Notes: generated by a model from the letters alone, not told the origin. A DNA stretch of 8,584 nt from Chryseobacterium sp. (GCA_003852805.1 RDDY01000314.1:1-8584); one strand, 5' to 3'. Positions 1-6,888 are shown, counted from the stretch's first letter. Translations and numbers: made by a program.

Positions 1-16
1 GTTTCTCTCTGTCCAT
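1..16 (-). CDS. Probable start of a minus-strand gene, cut by the window edge
   Basis: An ATG at 16-14 on the minus strand opens a frame reading M-D-R-E-K before the window ends. The frame is far too short to identify. It is reported because the ATG follows an A/T-rich stretch typical of Bacteroidota starts and sits about 40 bases downstream of a perfect TAnnTTTG-type -7 element (59-66) pointing the same way. The gene would be transcribed in the same direction as the ABC pair but from its own promoter. The product is unknown, and another start beyond the edge remains possible. Confidence 0.35.
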
Positions 17-298
17 TCAAAATTTGTTAGTGGTCGGTATGTAATTGCAGGTAACTCCCAAATATACGAAGTTCAACATAGCCATTAAAAGCTCTAATGC
101 GCTGTAAATAAGATTATTGCGGTGCTTACAAATGTTTGCCGTCCTTTATCCTGCAACTTTTATTTATTCAAAATGCGAAACCCGGCAATTCAGAGTGCAT
201 TTTTATGCAAAGCCAATTTAAAAATCAAGAATCTGCACACAGAGGCCCGGACAAAACAAAATGTCTCATCAGCATGAAGTAGGGGGAAGATTAAGATT
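17..298. other. Intergenic region between the ABC permease and the left-edge gene
   Basis: No coding frame of believable length or composition was found on either strand here. The sequence is more A/T-rich than the neighbouring genes. It holds the promoter at 59-91 and a very small palindrome, TGCAT-TTTT-ATGCA, at 196-209, which lacks the T-tract of an intrinsic terminator. No convincing terminator for the permease gene was seen just after its stop (below 299), so the transcript may end by another mechanism. Confidence 0.6.
59..91 (-). promoter_or_regulatory. Probable Bacteroidota-type promoter for the left-edge gene
   Basis: Read on the minus strand, 66-59 is TATATTTG, a full match to the Bacteroidota sigma-70 -7 consensus TAnnTTTG. 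About 20 bases upstream (near 87-91) is a CTTTT run that could act as a poor -33 element, where TTG or TTTG is expected. Transcription would begin near position 52, leaving a leader of about 35 bases before the ATG at 16. The -7 match and its placement are seen directly; activity is inferred. Confidence 0.5.
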
Positions 299-1585
299 TT
301 AGCCCCTAATCCATTTCCATAGTTCTTTCATCGTCGCCTTGTTGCCGTACATCAGGATTCCCACCCGGTAAATTTTGGAAGCGATGAAAACCATTCCGAG
401 TGTCGAGATTACCAGCAGTCCGAGCGACAATGCCATCTGCCACAACGGAACGCCAAACGGTATGCGCGCCACCATGGCCACGGGCGACGTAAACGGAATC
501 ATAGACAGCCAAAAGCCCAAAGGGCCCTCGGGGTTGTTCATGATCGTAAAGCTTCCGTACATGCCCACCATCAGCGGCAAAATGGCAAACAGCGTAAACT
601 GTTGCGTCTCCGTTTCATTGTCCACCGCAGAACCAATGGCTGCATACATGGAACTGTAAAACAGATAACCGAAAATAAAATAGAATATAAACGCGAAGAT
701 TATCATGCCGTAATCCAAGCTCAACAGATTATGCGATACCGTTGCCACAAGCTGCGGAATGCTGCCAAGGCCCGACGCGCCCTCGGGTCCGGCCATAAAT
801 GATGTGTTGAAGAATACAGCAGCCGCCACCGTCATCCCGATCCAAACCACAAATTGCGTAACCGCCACCAGCGTAACGCCCAATATCTTGCCCATCATCA
901 GGTCAAACGGCTTGACCGATGAAATGATGATTTCTACCACGCGGTTGTTCTTCTCCTCCAAAACGCTGCGCATTACCCGCACGCCGTAGATGATGATGAA
1001 CATAAAGGTGGCGTACATCAGGATCATCCCCAAAGCCGATTTTATGCCGTACAGCAAAGAATCGTCTTCTTTGTCTTTGTTGTTGATGTTGGTGGTCTTC
1101 AGTGCGAAATTGCGGCTCAGGTCGGCGATGACGGCATCTTGCAATCCCAACTTCCGGATTTTCTCGCGCTTGACAATTTCACCCAAATCAGACGAGATGC
1201 GTCCGCGCGTATCCAGGCCCACTTGTTTGTTGGTCAGCAATCGCGTCTCGCTCTCCAGTTCTTGCCAATTATCACCTGCAAGATTTGGAATGATGAGGAG
1301 AGCATCTTCGGCGTCGGATTCCTTTAAACCTGTGATAAAGCTTTGCTCGTTTGCGGCCGGCAAGAAATGGTAGTTGATTTTATCGTCGCTTTTTAATGTT
1401 GAAAACTTTCCGCTCTTATCGATCACGCCTACTTTAAAGCCCGACTCGTTTGCTTGGAACATCCAACCGATCACCGCTGCAAAGGCAACCAGCAACAGCG
1501 GAGTAAGCAAAGTCAAGATGACGAACGATTTCTTTTTTACCTGCGTCAGAAATTCGCGCTTGGTGATAATCAATATATTTTTCAT
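299..1585 (-). CDS. ABC-2 type transporter permease (NatB/YhaP-like)
   Basis: This is the membrane half of an ABC exporter and pairs with the ATPase encoded 7 bases upstream. The 428-residue protein has a short basic N-terminus, a first membrane segment at about 21-42, a soluble extracytoplasmic domain at about 45-180, then a block of further hydrophobic segments (about 184-203, 234-258, 292-314, 330-347, 358-377 and 382-404). That is the plan of the ABC2_membrane_3/NatB family. A conserved family stretch at 208-236 contains the EEKNNRVVEII motif on the cytoplasmic side. Length is normal and the frame is intact. The start is the first ATG after the ATPase stop. NatB of Bacillus exports sodium, but homologues vary and the substrate cannot be read from sequence. 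The gene is probably translated from a shared mRNA with the ATPase. Confidence 0.9.
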   Translation of the reverse strand: MKNILIITKREFLTQVKKKSFVILTLLTPLLLVAFAAVIGWMFQANESGFKVGVIDKSGKFSTLKSDDKINYHFLPAANEQSFITGLKESDAEDALLIIPNLAGDNWQELESETRLLTNKQVGLDTRGRISSDLGEIVKREKIRKLGLQDAVIADLSRNFALKTTNINNKDKEDDSLLYGIKSALGMILMYATFMFIIIYGVRVMRSVLEEKNNRVVEIIISSVKPFDLMMGKILGVTLVAVTQFVVWIGMTVAAAVFFNTSFMAGPEGASGLGSIPQLVATVSHNLLSLDYGMIIFAFIFYFIFGYLFYSSMYAAIGSAVDNETETQQFTLFAILPLMVGMYGSFTIMNNPEGPLGFWLSMIPFTSPVAMVARIPFGVPLWQMALSLGLLVISTLGMVFIASKIYRVGILMYGNKATMKELWKWIRG

Positions 1586-1592
1586 GGTCGAT

Positions 1593-2498
1593 TTACTGAC
1601 TTACTGCGTTGATGAAAACTTCATTCATTCCCGGGATCTTTTCGTCGAAGGTTCTGATTCTGCCTGCCGCGGCCAATTCTGAAATCAAGGCATTCGGGTC
1701 AGACACCGCGTTGATTTCAAAGGCAGCGAGGCCGTTGGCGTAATCTATGTCTTGAACTCGGTACTTCCGGCTGAGCGACTGTAAGGCTTCGGATTGTGTA
1801 TCTGCCAATACCACTCGGTAGATTTTTTTCTTGAATTGCTCGCGTACATCGAAAATCGGTCCGTCCAAAACTTTTTTCGCATTGTTGATGAGCGCTACAT
1901 AGTCGCACAATTCTTCCACAGATTCCATACGGTGGGTGGACAGAATAACCGTTCGGCCCTCGTCTCTCAGTTGAAGGATTTTATCCTTGATGAGATTGGC
2001 GTTCACCGGATCGAAACCCGAAAAAGGTTCGTCCAAAATCAAAAGCTGCGGGCGGTGCAGAACCGTTACCACAAACTGAATCTTTTGCGCCATCCCTTTT
2101 GAGAGTTCGGAAAGTTTCTTCTTCCACCAATGGTCGATGTTCAATTGATCGAACCAATACTTGGCTTCTTTCATCGCTTCATCGCGCGACATTCCTTTCA
2201 ACTCGCCGAAGTACAAAAGCTGATCGCCCACGGTCATATTTTTGTAAAGGCCGCGCTCTTCGGGCATGTAGCCGATCATCCGTATATGGTCGGGATTGAG
2301 TTTTTCACCGTTGATGAAAACCTCGCCGTGGTCGGCTTGGGTAATCTGATTGATGATCCGGATGAAGGAAGTCTTGCCTGCGCCGTTGGGCCCCAACAGA
2401 CCGTAGATGCTTCCTTTGGGCACCTCAATGCTGAAATCCGACAGAGCGGTTTTCTTTCCGGCATTGTAGGCTTTGGTGATATGTACTGCTTTTAGCAT
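1593..2498 (-). CDS. ABC transporter ATP-binding protein (NatA-like, DUF4162 C-terminus)
   Basis: This cytoplasmic ATPase powers the permease encoded next to it. The 301-residue protein shows Walker A GPNGAGKT at 36-43, a Q-loop region GYMPEERGLY at 76-85 with Glu where Gln is usual, the signature LSKGMAQK at 132-139 (a variant of LSGGQ common in this subfamily), Walker B LLILDEP at 152-158, a D-loop SGFD just after, and the switch His189. Residues from about 220 onward fit the DUF4162 tail of NatA-like ATPases. The reading frame stays open upstream to 2840, but that extension overlaps the asparaginase gene and resembles nothing in the family. The ATG at 2498, giving MLKAVHITKAY, is the right start. 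The gap to the asparaginase stop is 52 bases with no terminator. Confidence 0.92.
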   Translation of the reverse strand: MLKAVHITKAYNAGKKTALSDFSIEVPKGSIYGLLGPNGAGKTSFIRIINQITQADHGEVFINGEKLNPDHIRMIGYMPEERGLYKNMTVGDQLLYFGELKGMSRDEAMKEAKYWFDQLNIDHWWKKKLSELSKGMAQKIQFVVTVLHRPQLLILDEPFSGFDPVNANLIKDKILQLRDEGRTVILSTHRMESVEELCDYVALINNAKKVLDGPIFDVREQFKKKIYRVVLADTQSEALQSLSRKYRVQDIDYANGLAAFEINAVSDPNALISELAAAGRIRTFDEKIPGMNEVFINAVSQ

Positions 2499-2550
2499 AA
2501 AAAAGTCTTCTAATACGGTTAGTTGCCCGACCGCTGAAATGTTACAAAGT

Positions 2551-3549
2551 TTATTTGAAAATAGAGATTTCCACGACGCCTTTGTCGGTGATGGTGCCGC
2601 GGTACATGCCCGATGTGTTGAAAGGCATCGCCACATGGCCGTCTTTATCCAACGCAATGATTCCGCCGTCGCCACCGAGCTTACCGATTTCATCAATGGT
2701 TTCCGTAGCTGCGGTTTGAACGTTTTTCCCTTGGTATTCCATCTTCGCCGCCAATGTGCGAGCCGCCGTGCTGCGGATGAAATATTCTCCGTGGCCGGTA
2801 GCCGAAACCCCGACCTGTCCGTTGGCGTAGGTGCCGGCACCGATGATCGGCGAGTCGCCTATGCGGCCGTAGCGCTTGTTGGTCATTCCGCCCGTGGAGG
2901 TTCCGGCGGCTATATTTCGGGCTTTATCCAAGGCTACCGCGCCAACGGTGCCAAACTTTTTGTCGGCATCCAAACTCTGTTGAAATGCGCTTCGGTTCAC
3001 ACTTTTATTTTGTTCTTCTTTAATCACCCGTTGCAAGGAGTTCCAGCGGCTGTCGGTGCGGAAATACTCGTTCGGCACAATCTCCAGTTGTTGAAGCTCG
3101 GCAAATTGTTCCGCCCCGCGACCGCTCAGCATAACATGCTCGGACTTTTGCATGACGGCAATCGCGGCTTTGATGGGATTTTTAACGGTGCGAACGCCCG
3201 CAATGGCGCCTGCGCTCTTGTCTTTGCCATACATGATGGAGGCGTCCAATTCATTTACGCCGTCGTGGGTGAAAACCGCGCCCTTTCCCGCATTGAAAAG
3301 CGGAGAATCTTCCAGCACTACTATGGCGGCTGCCACGGCATCAACCGCGGTTTTTCCGGCTTGGATCTCTTTATAGCCTTTCTGCAAAGCTTCGGTCAGT
3401 TTCTCGCGGTAGGCTTTCTCGCTTTCGGGAGAGAGTGTTTTCCGGTCGACATAGCCCGCGCCGCCGTGGATGACCATCACGTACCGTTGTTGCGCCATCA
3501 GTACCGTGCACAGAGCTACGGAGAAAAGCAGTAGAACTTTCTTTTTCAT
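2551..3549 (-). CDS. Exported isoaspartyl peptidase / L-asparaginase (Ntn-hydrolase)
   Basis: This plant-type asparaginase family enzyme hydrolyses isoaspartyl dipeptides and, usually less well, asparagine. It is made as a precursor that cuts itself to expose an N-terminal threonine. In this 332-residue frame the expected nucleophile is Thr201 in GTVGAVALD. Compared with E. coli IaaA, Thr219 in TSTGG, Arg229 and Asp232 in GRIGDSP, and Thr251 in ATGHGE fit the other active-site residues. The N-terminal HGGAG motif (28-32) is present. Residues 1-19 form a signal peptide (MKKK, a hydrophobic stretch, then a likely cut after LMA), so the enzyme is probably periplasmic. The start was chosen at 3549 because it begins the signal peptide; an in-frame ATG at 3567 and an opening at 3615 would add residues before it. 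The gene follows the dnaJ terminator and has its own possible promoter. Confidence 0.93.
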   Translation of the reverse strand: MKKKVLLLFSVALCTVLMAQQRYVMVIHGGAGYVDRKTLSPESEKAYREKLTEALQKGYKEIQAGKTAVDAVAAAIVVLEDSPLFNAGKGAVFTHDGVNELDASIMYGKDKSAGAIAGVRTVKNPIKAAIAVMQKSEHVMLSGRGAEQFAELQQLEIVPNEYFRTDSRWNSLQRVIKEEQNKSVNRSAFQQSLDADKKFGTVGAVALDKARNIAAGTSTGGMTNKRYGRIGDSPIIGAGTYANGQVGVSATGHGEYFIRSTAARTLAAKMEYQGKNVQTAATETIDEIGKLGGDGGIIALDKDGHVAMPFNTSGMYRGTITDKGVVEISIFK

Positions 3550-3566
3550 ATTCAAAAAATTAAGCA

Positions 3567-3598
3567 TAAAAATAGGTAAATATAGATTGCCGACGCAA
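3567..3598 (-). promoter_or_regulatory. Possible promoter for the asparaginase gene
   Basis: On the minus strand a TTG (3598-3596) is followed 21 bases later by TATTTTTA (3574-3567), which matches the Bacteroidota -7 consensus TAnnTTTG at all but the last position. Transcription would begin close to the ATG at 3549. A second -7-like TATATTTA lies slightly upstream, so the exact element is uncertain. The strong terminator just before it makes a separate promoter here likely. Confidence 0.4.
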
Positions 3599-3610
3599 CT
3601 GCCGTAAGGA

Positions 3611-3637
3611 AACAAAAAAACCGCCCGGGGGCGGTTT
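3611..3637 (-). terminator. Intrinsic terminator after dnaJ
   Basis: On the minus strand, 3637-3618 forms an eight-pair stem, AAACCGCC with GGCGGTTT, around a four-base loop. It is followed at once by a run of seven T (3620-3614, sharing three with the stem). It begins 23 bases after the dnaJ stop codon and so closes the grpE-dnaJ transcript, separating it from the asparaginase gene. Confidence 0.92.
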
Positions 3638-3660
3638 GCTGTCGTCTGTATTGTTCTTTA

Positions 3661-4779
3661 TTAATTGAACATGTCTTTCACCTTTTCAAAGAAAGATTTC
3701 TCCTTGCCTGTCGGTTCGGGCATCATGCCTTTTGAATGCAATTCGTTCTCGAAGAATTCTTTCTGTTCTTTGGTGAGTTTTTGTGGCGTCCAAACGTTGA
3801 TGTGTACAAACATGTCACCGGTGCCGTAACTGTCGATGCTGGGTACACCCTTGCCGCTGAGGCGTAGGATTTTTCCGCTTTGCGTACCGGCGTCGATTTT
3901 AATCTTAACCTTGCCGCCTACGGTCGAGACTTCCTTATGAACTCCCAACGCCGCTTCGGCGAATGAAATGTAAAGCTCTTGGTGCAGATTGTCGCCTTCG
4001 CGCTTGATGATTTTATCTTCTTCCTCCTCAATCACTACCAGCAAGTCGCCGGGGTTGCCACCGAACGGCGCGTCGTTCCCTTTGCCACGAACGTTTAGTT
4101 GGATGCCGTCTCTGGCTCCGGCCGGAATTTTTATGCTCACTTCTTCCTCGTCGCGAATCAGACCTTGTTCATTCGCGCCTGCCGGAATTTTATCTGCCAC
4201 TTTCCCCAAGCCCTGGCACGTGCCGCACGTGGTTTGGGTCTGCATTTGGCCGAACATGGTATTGACCACTTTTACCTGCGCACCGCTTCCGTGACAGGTA
4301 GGGCAAACCTTAGACGTTACGCCGGGAGCGGCTTTCATTTTCTTGACCTTTACGGTCTTGGTCGTGCCTTTAACAATCTCTTCCAGCGTAAGCTTGATCC
4401 GGATGCGCAGGTTGGAACCGCGCGCCGACTGTTGGCGACCACCGCCACCAAAGCCGCCGAAGCCGCCACCGAAAGCACCGCCGAAGATGTCTCCGAACTG
4501 GCTGAAGATATCTTCCATATTCATGCCGCCGCCGAAGCCACCGCCCGCAGCGCCGCCTACGCCGGCATGGCCGAATTGGTCGTAGCGCGCCCGCTTGTTG
4601 CTGTCGCTCAGTACCTCATAAGCTTCGGCCGCTTCCTTGAATTTTTCTTCAGCTTCTTTATCGCCCGGGTTTTTGTCCGGGTGATATTTGATGGCCATCT
4701 TACGGTAGGCCTTTTTTATTTCGTCTCCGTTGGCGGTTTTGGTAACCTCCAACACCTCATAATAATCTCTCTTTGTCAT
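3661..4779 (-). CDS. dnaJ: Chaperone protein DnaJ (Hsp40) with a reduced zinc-finger domain
   Basis: DnaJ delivers unfolded proteins to DnaK and stimulates its ATPase in the cytoplasm. The 372-residue protein has a J-domain at 1-70 with the HPD motif at 33-35, a glycine/phenylalanine-rich linker at about 71-115, a zinc-finger region at about 155-195, the substrate-binding beta domains at about 200-330, and a C-terminal dimerisation stretch. Only two CxxCxGxG-type motifs are present (Cys159/162 and Cys185/188) instead of four. Their spacing fits the middle pair of canonical DnaJ, which forms the second zinc centre, so the first centre is missing. From memory, flavobacterial DnaJ proteins often look like this, so it is probably lineage-typical and not damage. 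The gene lies 18 bases after grpE and ends before a strong terminator. Confidence 0.96.
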   Translation of the reverse strand: MTKRDYYEVLEVTKTANGDEIKKAYRKMAIKYHPDKNPGDKEAEEKFKEAAEAYEVLSDSNKRARYDQFGHAGVGGAAGGGFGGGMNMEDIFSQFGDIFGGAFGGGFGGFGGGGRQQSARGSNLRIRIKLTLEEIVKGTTKTVKVKKMKAAPGVTSKVCPTCHGSGAQVKVVNTMFGQMQTQTTCGTCQGLGKVADKIPAGANEQGLIRDEEEVSIKIPAGARDGIQLNVRGKGNDAPFGGNPGDLLVVIEEEEDKIIKREGDNLHQELYISFAEAALGVHKEVSTVGGKVKIKIDAGTQSGKILRLSGKGVPSIDSYGTGDMFVHINVWTPQKLTKEQKEFFENELHSKGMMPEPTGKEKSFFEKVKDMFN

Positions 4780-4797
4780 AACATTCTCTTGCGGCAG

Positions 4798-5334
4798 TTA
4801 GGCGCCTACCACTACTTTTGCAAAGCGTATTACTTTGTCGTGCAGGCGATAACCCGTTTCCACAACATCTACAATTTTTCCTTTCAGGTCTTCGGTGGGC
4901 GCGGGGATTTGTGTGATGGCTTCGTGTTCATCGACATTGAAGTTGTCGCCCTGTTTCACCTCGATCGGCTGAAGACCTTTTTCTTCGAGTTTTCCTTTGA
5001 ATTTCTGGTAAATCAATTCAACGCCTTGCAGATCTGCCTCGTTGCCGTGTTTGGCCATTTCTCGCAAAGCCCGCTCAAAGTCGTCAAGGATAGCGAGCAT
5101 GGAAATCATCAGATCCTGAGAAGCGTACTTGAAGAAATCCATCTTCTCGCGTGTGGTACGCTTTTTATAATTTTCGAACTCTGCATAAAGACGGATGTAC
5201 CGATCTTTTTCTTCTGCAAGCTTTTCTTCCGCGCTGTTCTCTACTGCCGGATTTTCCGTGTCGGCTTGCTCATTCTGACCATCCGGCAGATTCATCTCTT
5301 CATTCTCGTGCTGTATATCCTTATTTTCTTCCAT
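4798..5334 (-). CDS. grpE: Nucleotide exchange factor GrpE
   Basis: GrpE releases ADP from DnaK so that the chaperone cycle can continue; it works as a dimer in the cytoplasm. The 178-residue protein has an acidic, probably disordered N-terminus (about 1-40), a long helix at about 40-95 that would form the dimer stalk, and the C-terminal beta domain. That domain is recognisable from NFNVDEHEAI (131-140) and the GrpE signature VETGYRLHDKVIRFAKVVV (158-176). The frame stays open upstream to 5391, but the ATG at 5334 was chosen because it gives the usual acidic GrpE start and the added residues are atypical and would overlap the promoter. It heads a two-gene operon with dnaJ; dnaK is not in the window. 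Confidence 0.95.
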   Translation of the reverse strand: MEENKDIQHENEEMNLPDGQNEQADTENPAVENSAEEKLAEEKDRYIRLYAEFENYKKRTTREKMDFFKYASQDLMISMLAILDDFERALREMAKHGNEADLQGVELIYQKFKGKLEEKGLQPIEVKQGDNFNVDEHEAITQIPAPTEDLKGKIVDVVETGYRLHDKVIRFAKVVVGA

Positions 5335-5359
5335 AACTATAGATTTATCAGTCTTTTCA

Positions 5360-5391
5360 CAAAGATGGAGCCAAAACAGCGGTTGCGCCAA
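5360..5391 (-). promoter_or_regulatory. Probable promoter of the grpE-dnaJ operon
   Basis: On the minus strand a TTG (5391-5389) is followed after 21 bases by CATCTTTG (5367-5360), which matches TAnnTTTG at all but the first base. The predicted start lies near 5353, giving a leader of about 20 bases before the grpE ATG. It sits between the upstream terminator and grpE, where an operon promoter is required. No complete CIRCE operator for HrcA was seen. Confidence 0.5.
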
Positions 5392-5420
5392 TTAGTCACT
5401 CTTTGCAACGGCCAACAATG

Positions 5421-5448
5421 AAAAAGGCTGCCCGACGAGGCAGCCTTT
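5421..5448 (-). terminator. Intrinsic terminator after the DUF937/OmpA gene
   Basis: On the minus strand, AAAGGCTGCC (5448-5439) pairs perfectly over ten bases with GGCAGCCTTT (5432-5423) around a six-base loop, and the T-run continues to 5421. It lies about 20 bases past the stop codon of the DUF937/OmpA gene. It isolates that gene from the grpE promoter. Confidence 0.93.
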
Positions 5449-5466
5449 GACTTTGAATAGAACAGA

Positions 5467-6831
5467 TTACTTTACAAAACGGATGGCCATGTTGCGGTCT
5501 GTGGCGCGCTCTGCATTGCTCGCATTTGACGAAACGGTAGCGTATTCATCACTGTAACCCTCGGCGGCTACCACTTGGTTGGCCACGCCCAAACGACCCA
5601 ACTCGCTGCGCAGGAAGTTTGCACGCTCTTGCGAAATCGCCTCGTTTGCTTGGTCAGAACCTACTTTGTCTGCATTGCCACCGATTTTGATTTTCGCATC
5701 GGGGTACGCTTTTAAAATGGCCGCCAAGTTTTGCAACTGCTCTTCTGAGCCGGGCAACAAGTCCGTGCCCTCGTTAAAACGGAAGTTGACATTATCGAAA
5801 GCGAACCAGTTGTTTTTCAACTCTGCATCGTCGGCCGTTTTGTAGGCTCCGGTGCGCAGGTATTTGATCAGGTTTTCCTCCATGCCGTTTGCGTATCCGC
5901 GCAGTTGTTGGCCGTTCAGATCTACGGTGGTCATCTCGCGGTTGTCTGTATTTGCCATCGCATTGTTGTCTGCGGTCGTGCCGCTGTCGGCAGGGGTTGT
6001 GGTGGTAACGGCTGTATTGTCTGTGACGTTCTTTTTATTGCATTGACGCATCAGCAACCATCCGATGAGGATAAGCAGAAGCAACGGAAGCAACCATTTC
6101 CAAACGCTGCCGCCCGCATCTTTCTTGTCGACGTGCACATGCGTTTTTCCGGCGCGGGTGACGTCTACCTCTGAAGCGCTTGTTGTTGTGGAACGCCCGG
6201 CTGCACTTGCCGCTGCTGCGGCACCGGCGGTATTTGCGGCCGTGGTGGTACTTCCCGGGTTTACTCTGTTGGGATCCAAGGTTTCCATATCGGCTTGCGG
6301 AACCGGCTCTTTACCGAACCAATCGCCAAAACCCAGACCGGCCAATGAAAGACCCGCCGGTAGGCGAGAGGAAATATCGTCTTTTTGATCGGACAGAATC
6401 TTGGAGAGACTTGCTTGATCCAAATTGTTGTCGACCACATATTTTCCTACAGCGCCAAAAGTTGCGCCTGCAACCATATTGAGCAGTGAATTGGCCGAAG
6501 ATTCGTTGATATCTGCATAACTGGCAATAGAACTTACAACGCTACCGGTATTGTCACCGAAGATATTGTTGGTCAATAAACCTACCGTGGTATCTTGTGT
6601 AGAAGCGCCCGAAGCCAGCCCCGCCAGTTGTCCGCTGTTGCCCATGCTGCGCAACTGATCCAGCAGTCCCGCCGAGTTGTGATGATTTGCCAAGCCGCCC
6701 ACAACGGCAGGCAGCAGTCCGTCCACCGCTTTGGAAACGCCGGCTTCGCTTTCGCCCAAATGGGAAGCCATCTGTGCGACGACCGACGGAGTGATGTAGG
6801 ATTTTACGAGATCGATAATGTTTACTGACAT
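5467..6831 (-). CDS. DUF937 (YidB-like) and OmpA-domain envelope protein
   Basis: This 454-residue protein joins two known domains. Residues 1 to about 170 are a DUF937/YidB-like region, marked by the LLPAVVGGLANH motif (39-50) and GLLTNNIFG (84-92), rich in small residues and helices. A low-complexity Ala/Thr/Ser linker follows (about 190-225), then one membrane segment (244-261), a second Thr/Asp-rich linker (about 268-300), and an OmpA-like peptidoglycan-binding domain (about 343-454). In the last, Asp388 and Arg403 are 15 apart, matching the diaminopimelate-binding pair of E. coli OmpA. No N-terminal signal peptide is visible, so the DUF937 part is probably cytoplasmic and the OmpA part periplasmic, with an inner-membrane anchor. 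The role of DUF937 is unknown. It is transcribed alone or with proS and ends at a perfect terminator. Confidence 0.85.
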   Translation of the reverse strand: MSVNIIDLVKSYITPSVVAQMASHLGESEAGVSKAVDGLLPAVVGGLANHHNSAGLLDQLRSMGNSGQLAGLASGASTQDTTVGLLTNNIFGDNTGSVVSSIASYADINESSANSLLNMVAGATFGAVGKYVVDNNLDQASLSKILSDQKDDISSRLPAGLSLAGLGFGDWFGKEPVPQADMETLDPNRVNPGSTTTAANTAGAAAAASAAGRSTTTSASEVDVTRAGKTHVHVDKKDAGGSVWKWLLPLLLLILIGWLLMRQCNKKNVTDNTAVTTTTPADSGTTADNNAMANTDNREMTTVDLNGQQLRGYANGMEENLIKYLRTGAYKTADDAELKNNWFAFDNVNFRFNEGTDLLPGSEEQLQNLAAILKAYPDAKIKIGGNADKVGSDQANEAISQERANFLRSELGRLGVANQVVAAEGYSDEYATVSSNASNAERATDRNMAIRFVK

Positions 6832-6888
6832 AATAGTTTGAATTTGATGTTAATATTACCGGAGTGGCAAATTGTATTCCAAACTATT
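6832..6888. repeat. Nine-base inverted repeat before the DUF937/OmpA gene
   Basis: AATAGTTTG at 6832-6840 is the exact reverse complement of CAAACTATT at 6880-6888. The second arm includes the TTG of the possible promoter and the first arm touches the start codon. A shorter inner pair, AATTTG (6841-6846) and CAAATT (6868-6873), extends the symmetry imperfectly. It could be an operator, an mRNA hairpin that affects translation, or chance. Confidence 0.45.
6851..6882 (-). promoter_or_regulatory. Possible promoter of the DUF937/OmpA gene
   Basis: On the minus strand a TTG (6882-6880) is followed after 21 bases by TAATATTA (6858-6851), which differs from TAnnTTTG at two positions. This would start transcription only a few bases before the ATG at 6831. 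The match is weak, and transcription could also continue from proS, since no terminator was found between the two genes. Confidence 0.3.

Noticed and set aside
196..209. TGCAT-TTTT-ATGCA palindrome as a terminator for the permease gene
   Set aside because: The stem is only five pairs, is A/T-containing, lies about 90 bases past the stop and lacks a T-tract on the minus strand.
2499..2840. N-terminal extension of the ABC ATPase reading frame
   Set aside because: These 114 codons overlap the end of the asparaginase gene out of frame, and the family-typical ATPase start is the ATG at 2498.
2473..3534. 353-codon open frame on the plus strand, opposite the asparaginase gene
   Set aside because: Codon-aligned antisense to the asparaginase gene, with the same explanation from codon use. 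No promoter, start context or domain supports it.
5391..5401. TTAGTCACTC, similar to half of a CIRCE operator
   Set aside because: CIRCE needs TTAGCACTC, nine bases, then GAGTGCTAA. This copy has an extra base and no second arm.
4099..5421. 440-codon open frame on the plus strand, opposite dnaJ and grpE
   Set aside because: It is also codon-aligned antisense to dnaJ and grpE, crosses the dnaJ/grpE junction and the grpE promoter, and has no recognisable domain. Rare TTA/CTA/TCA codons in the sense genes explain it.
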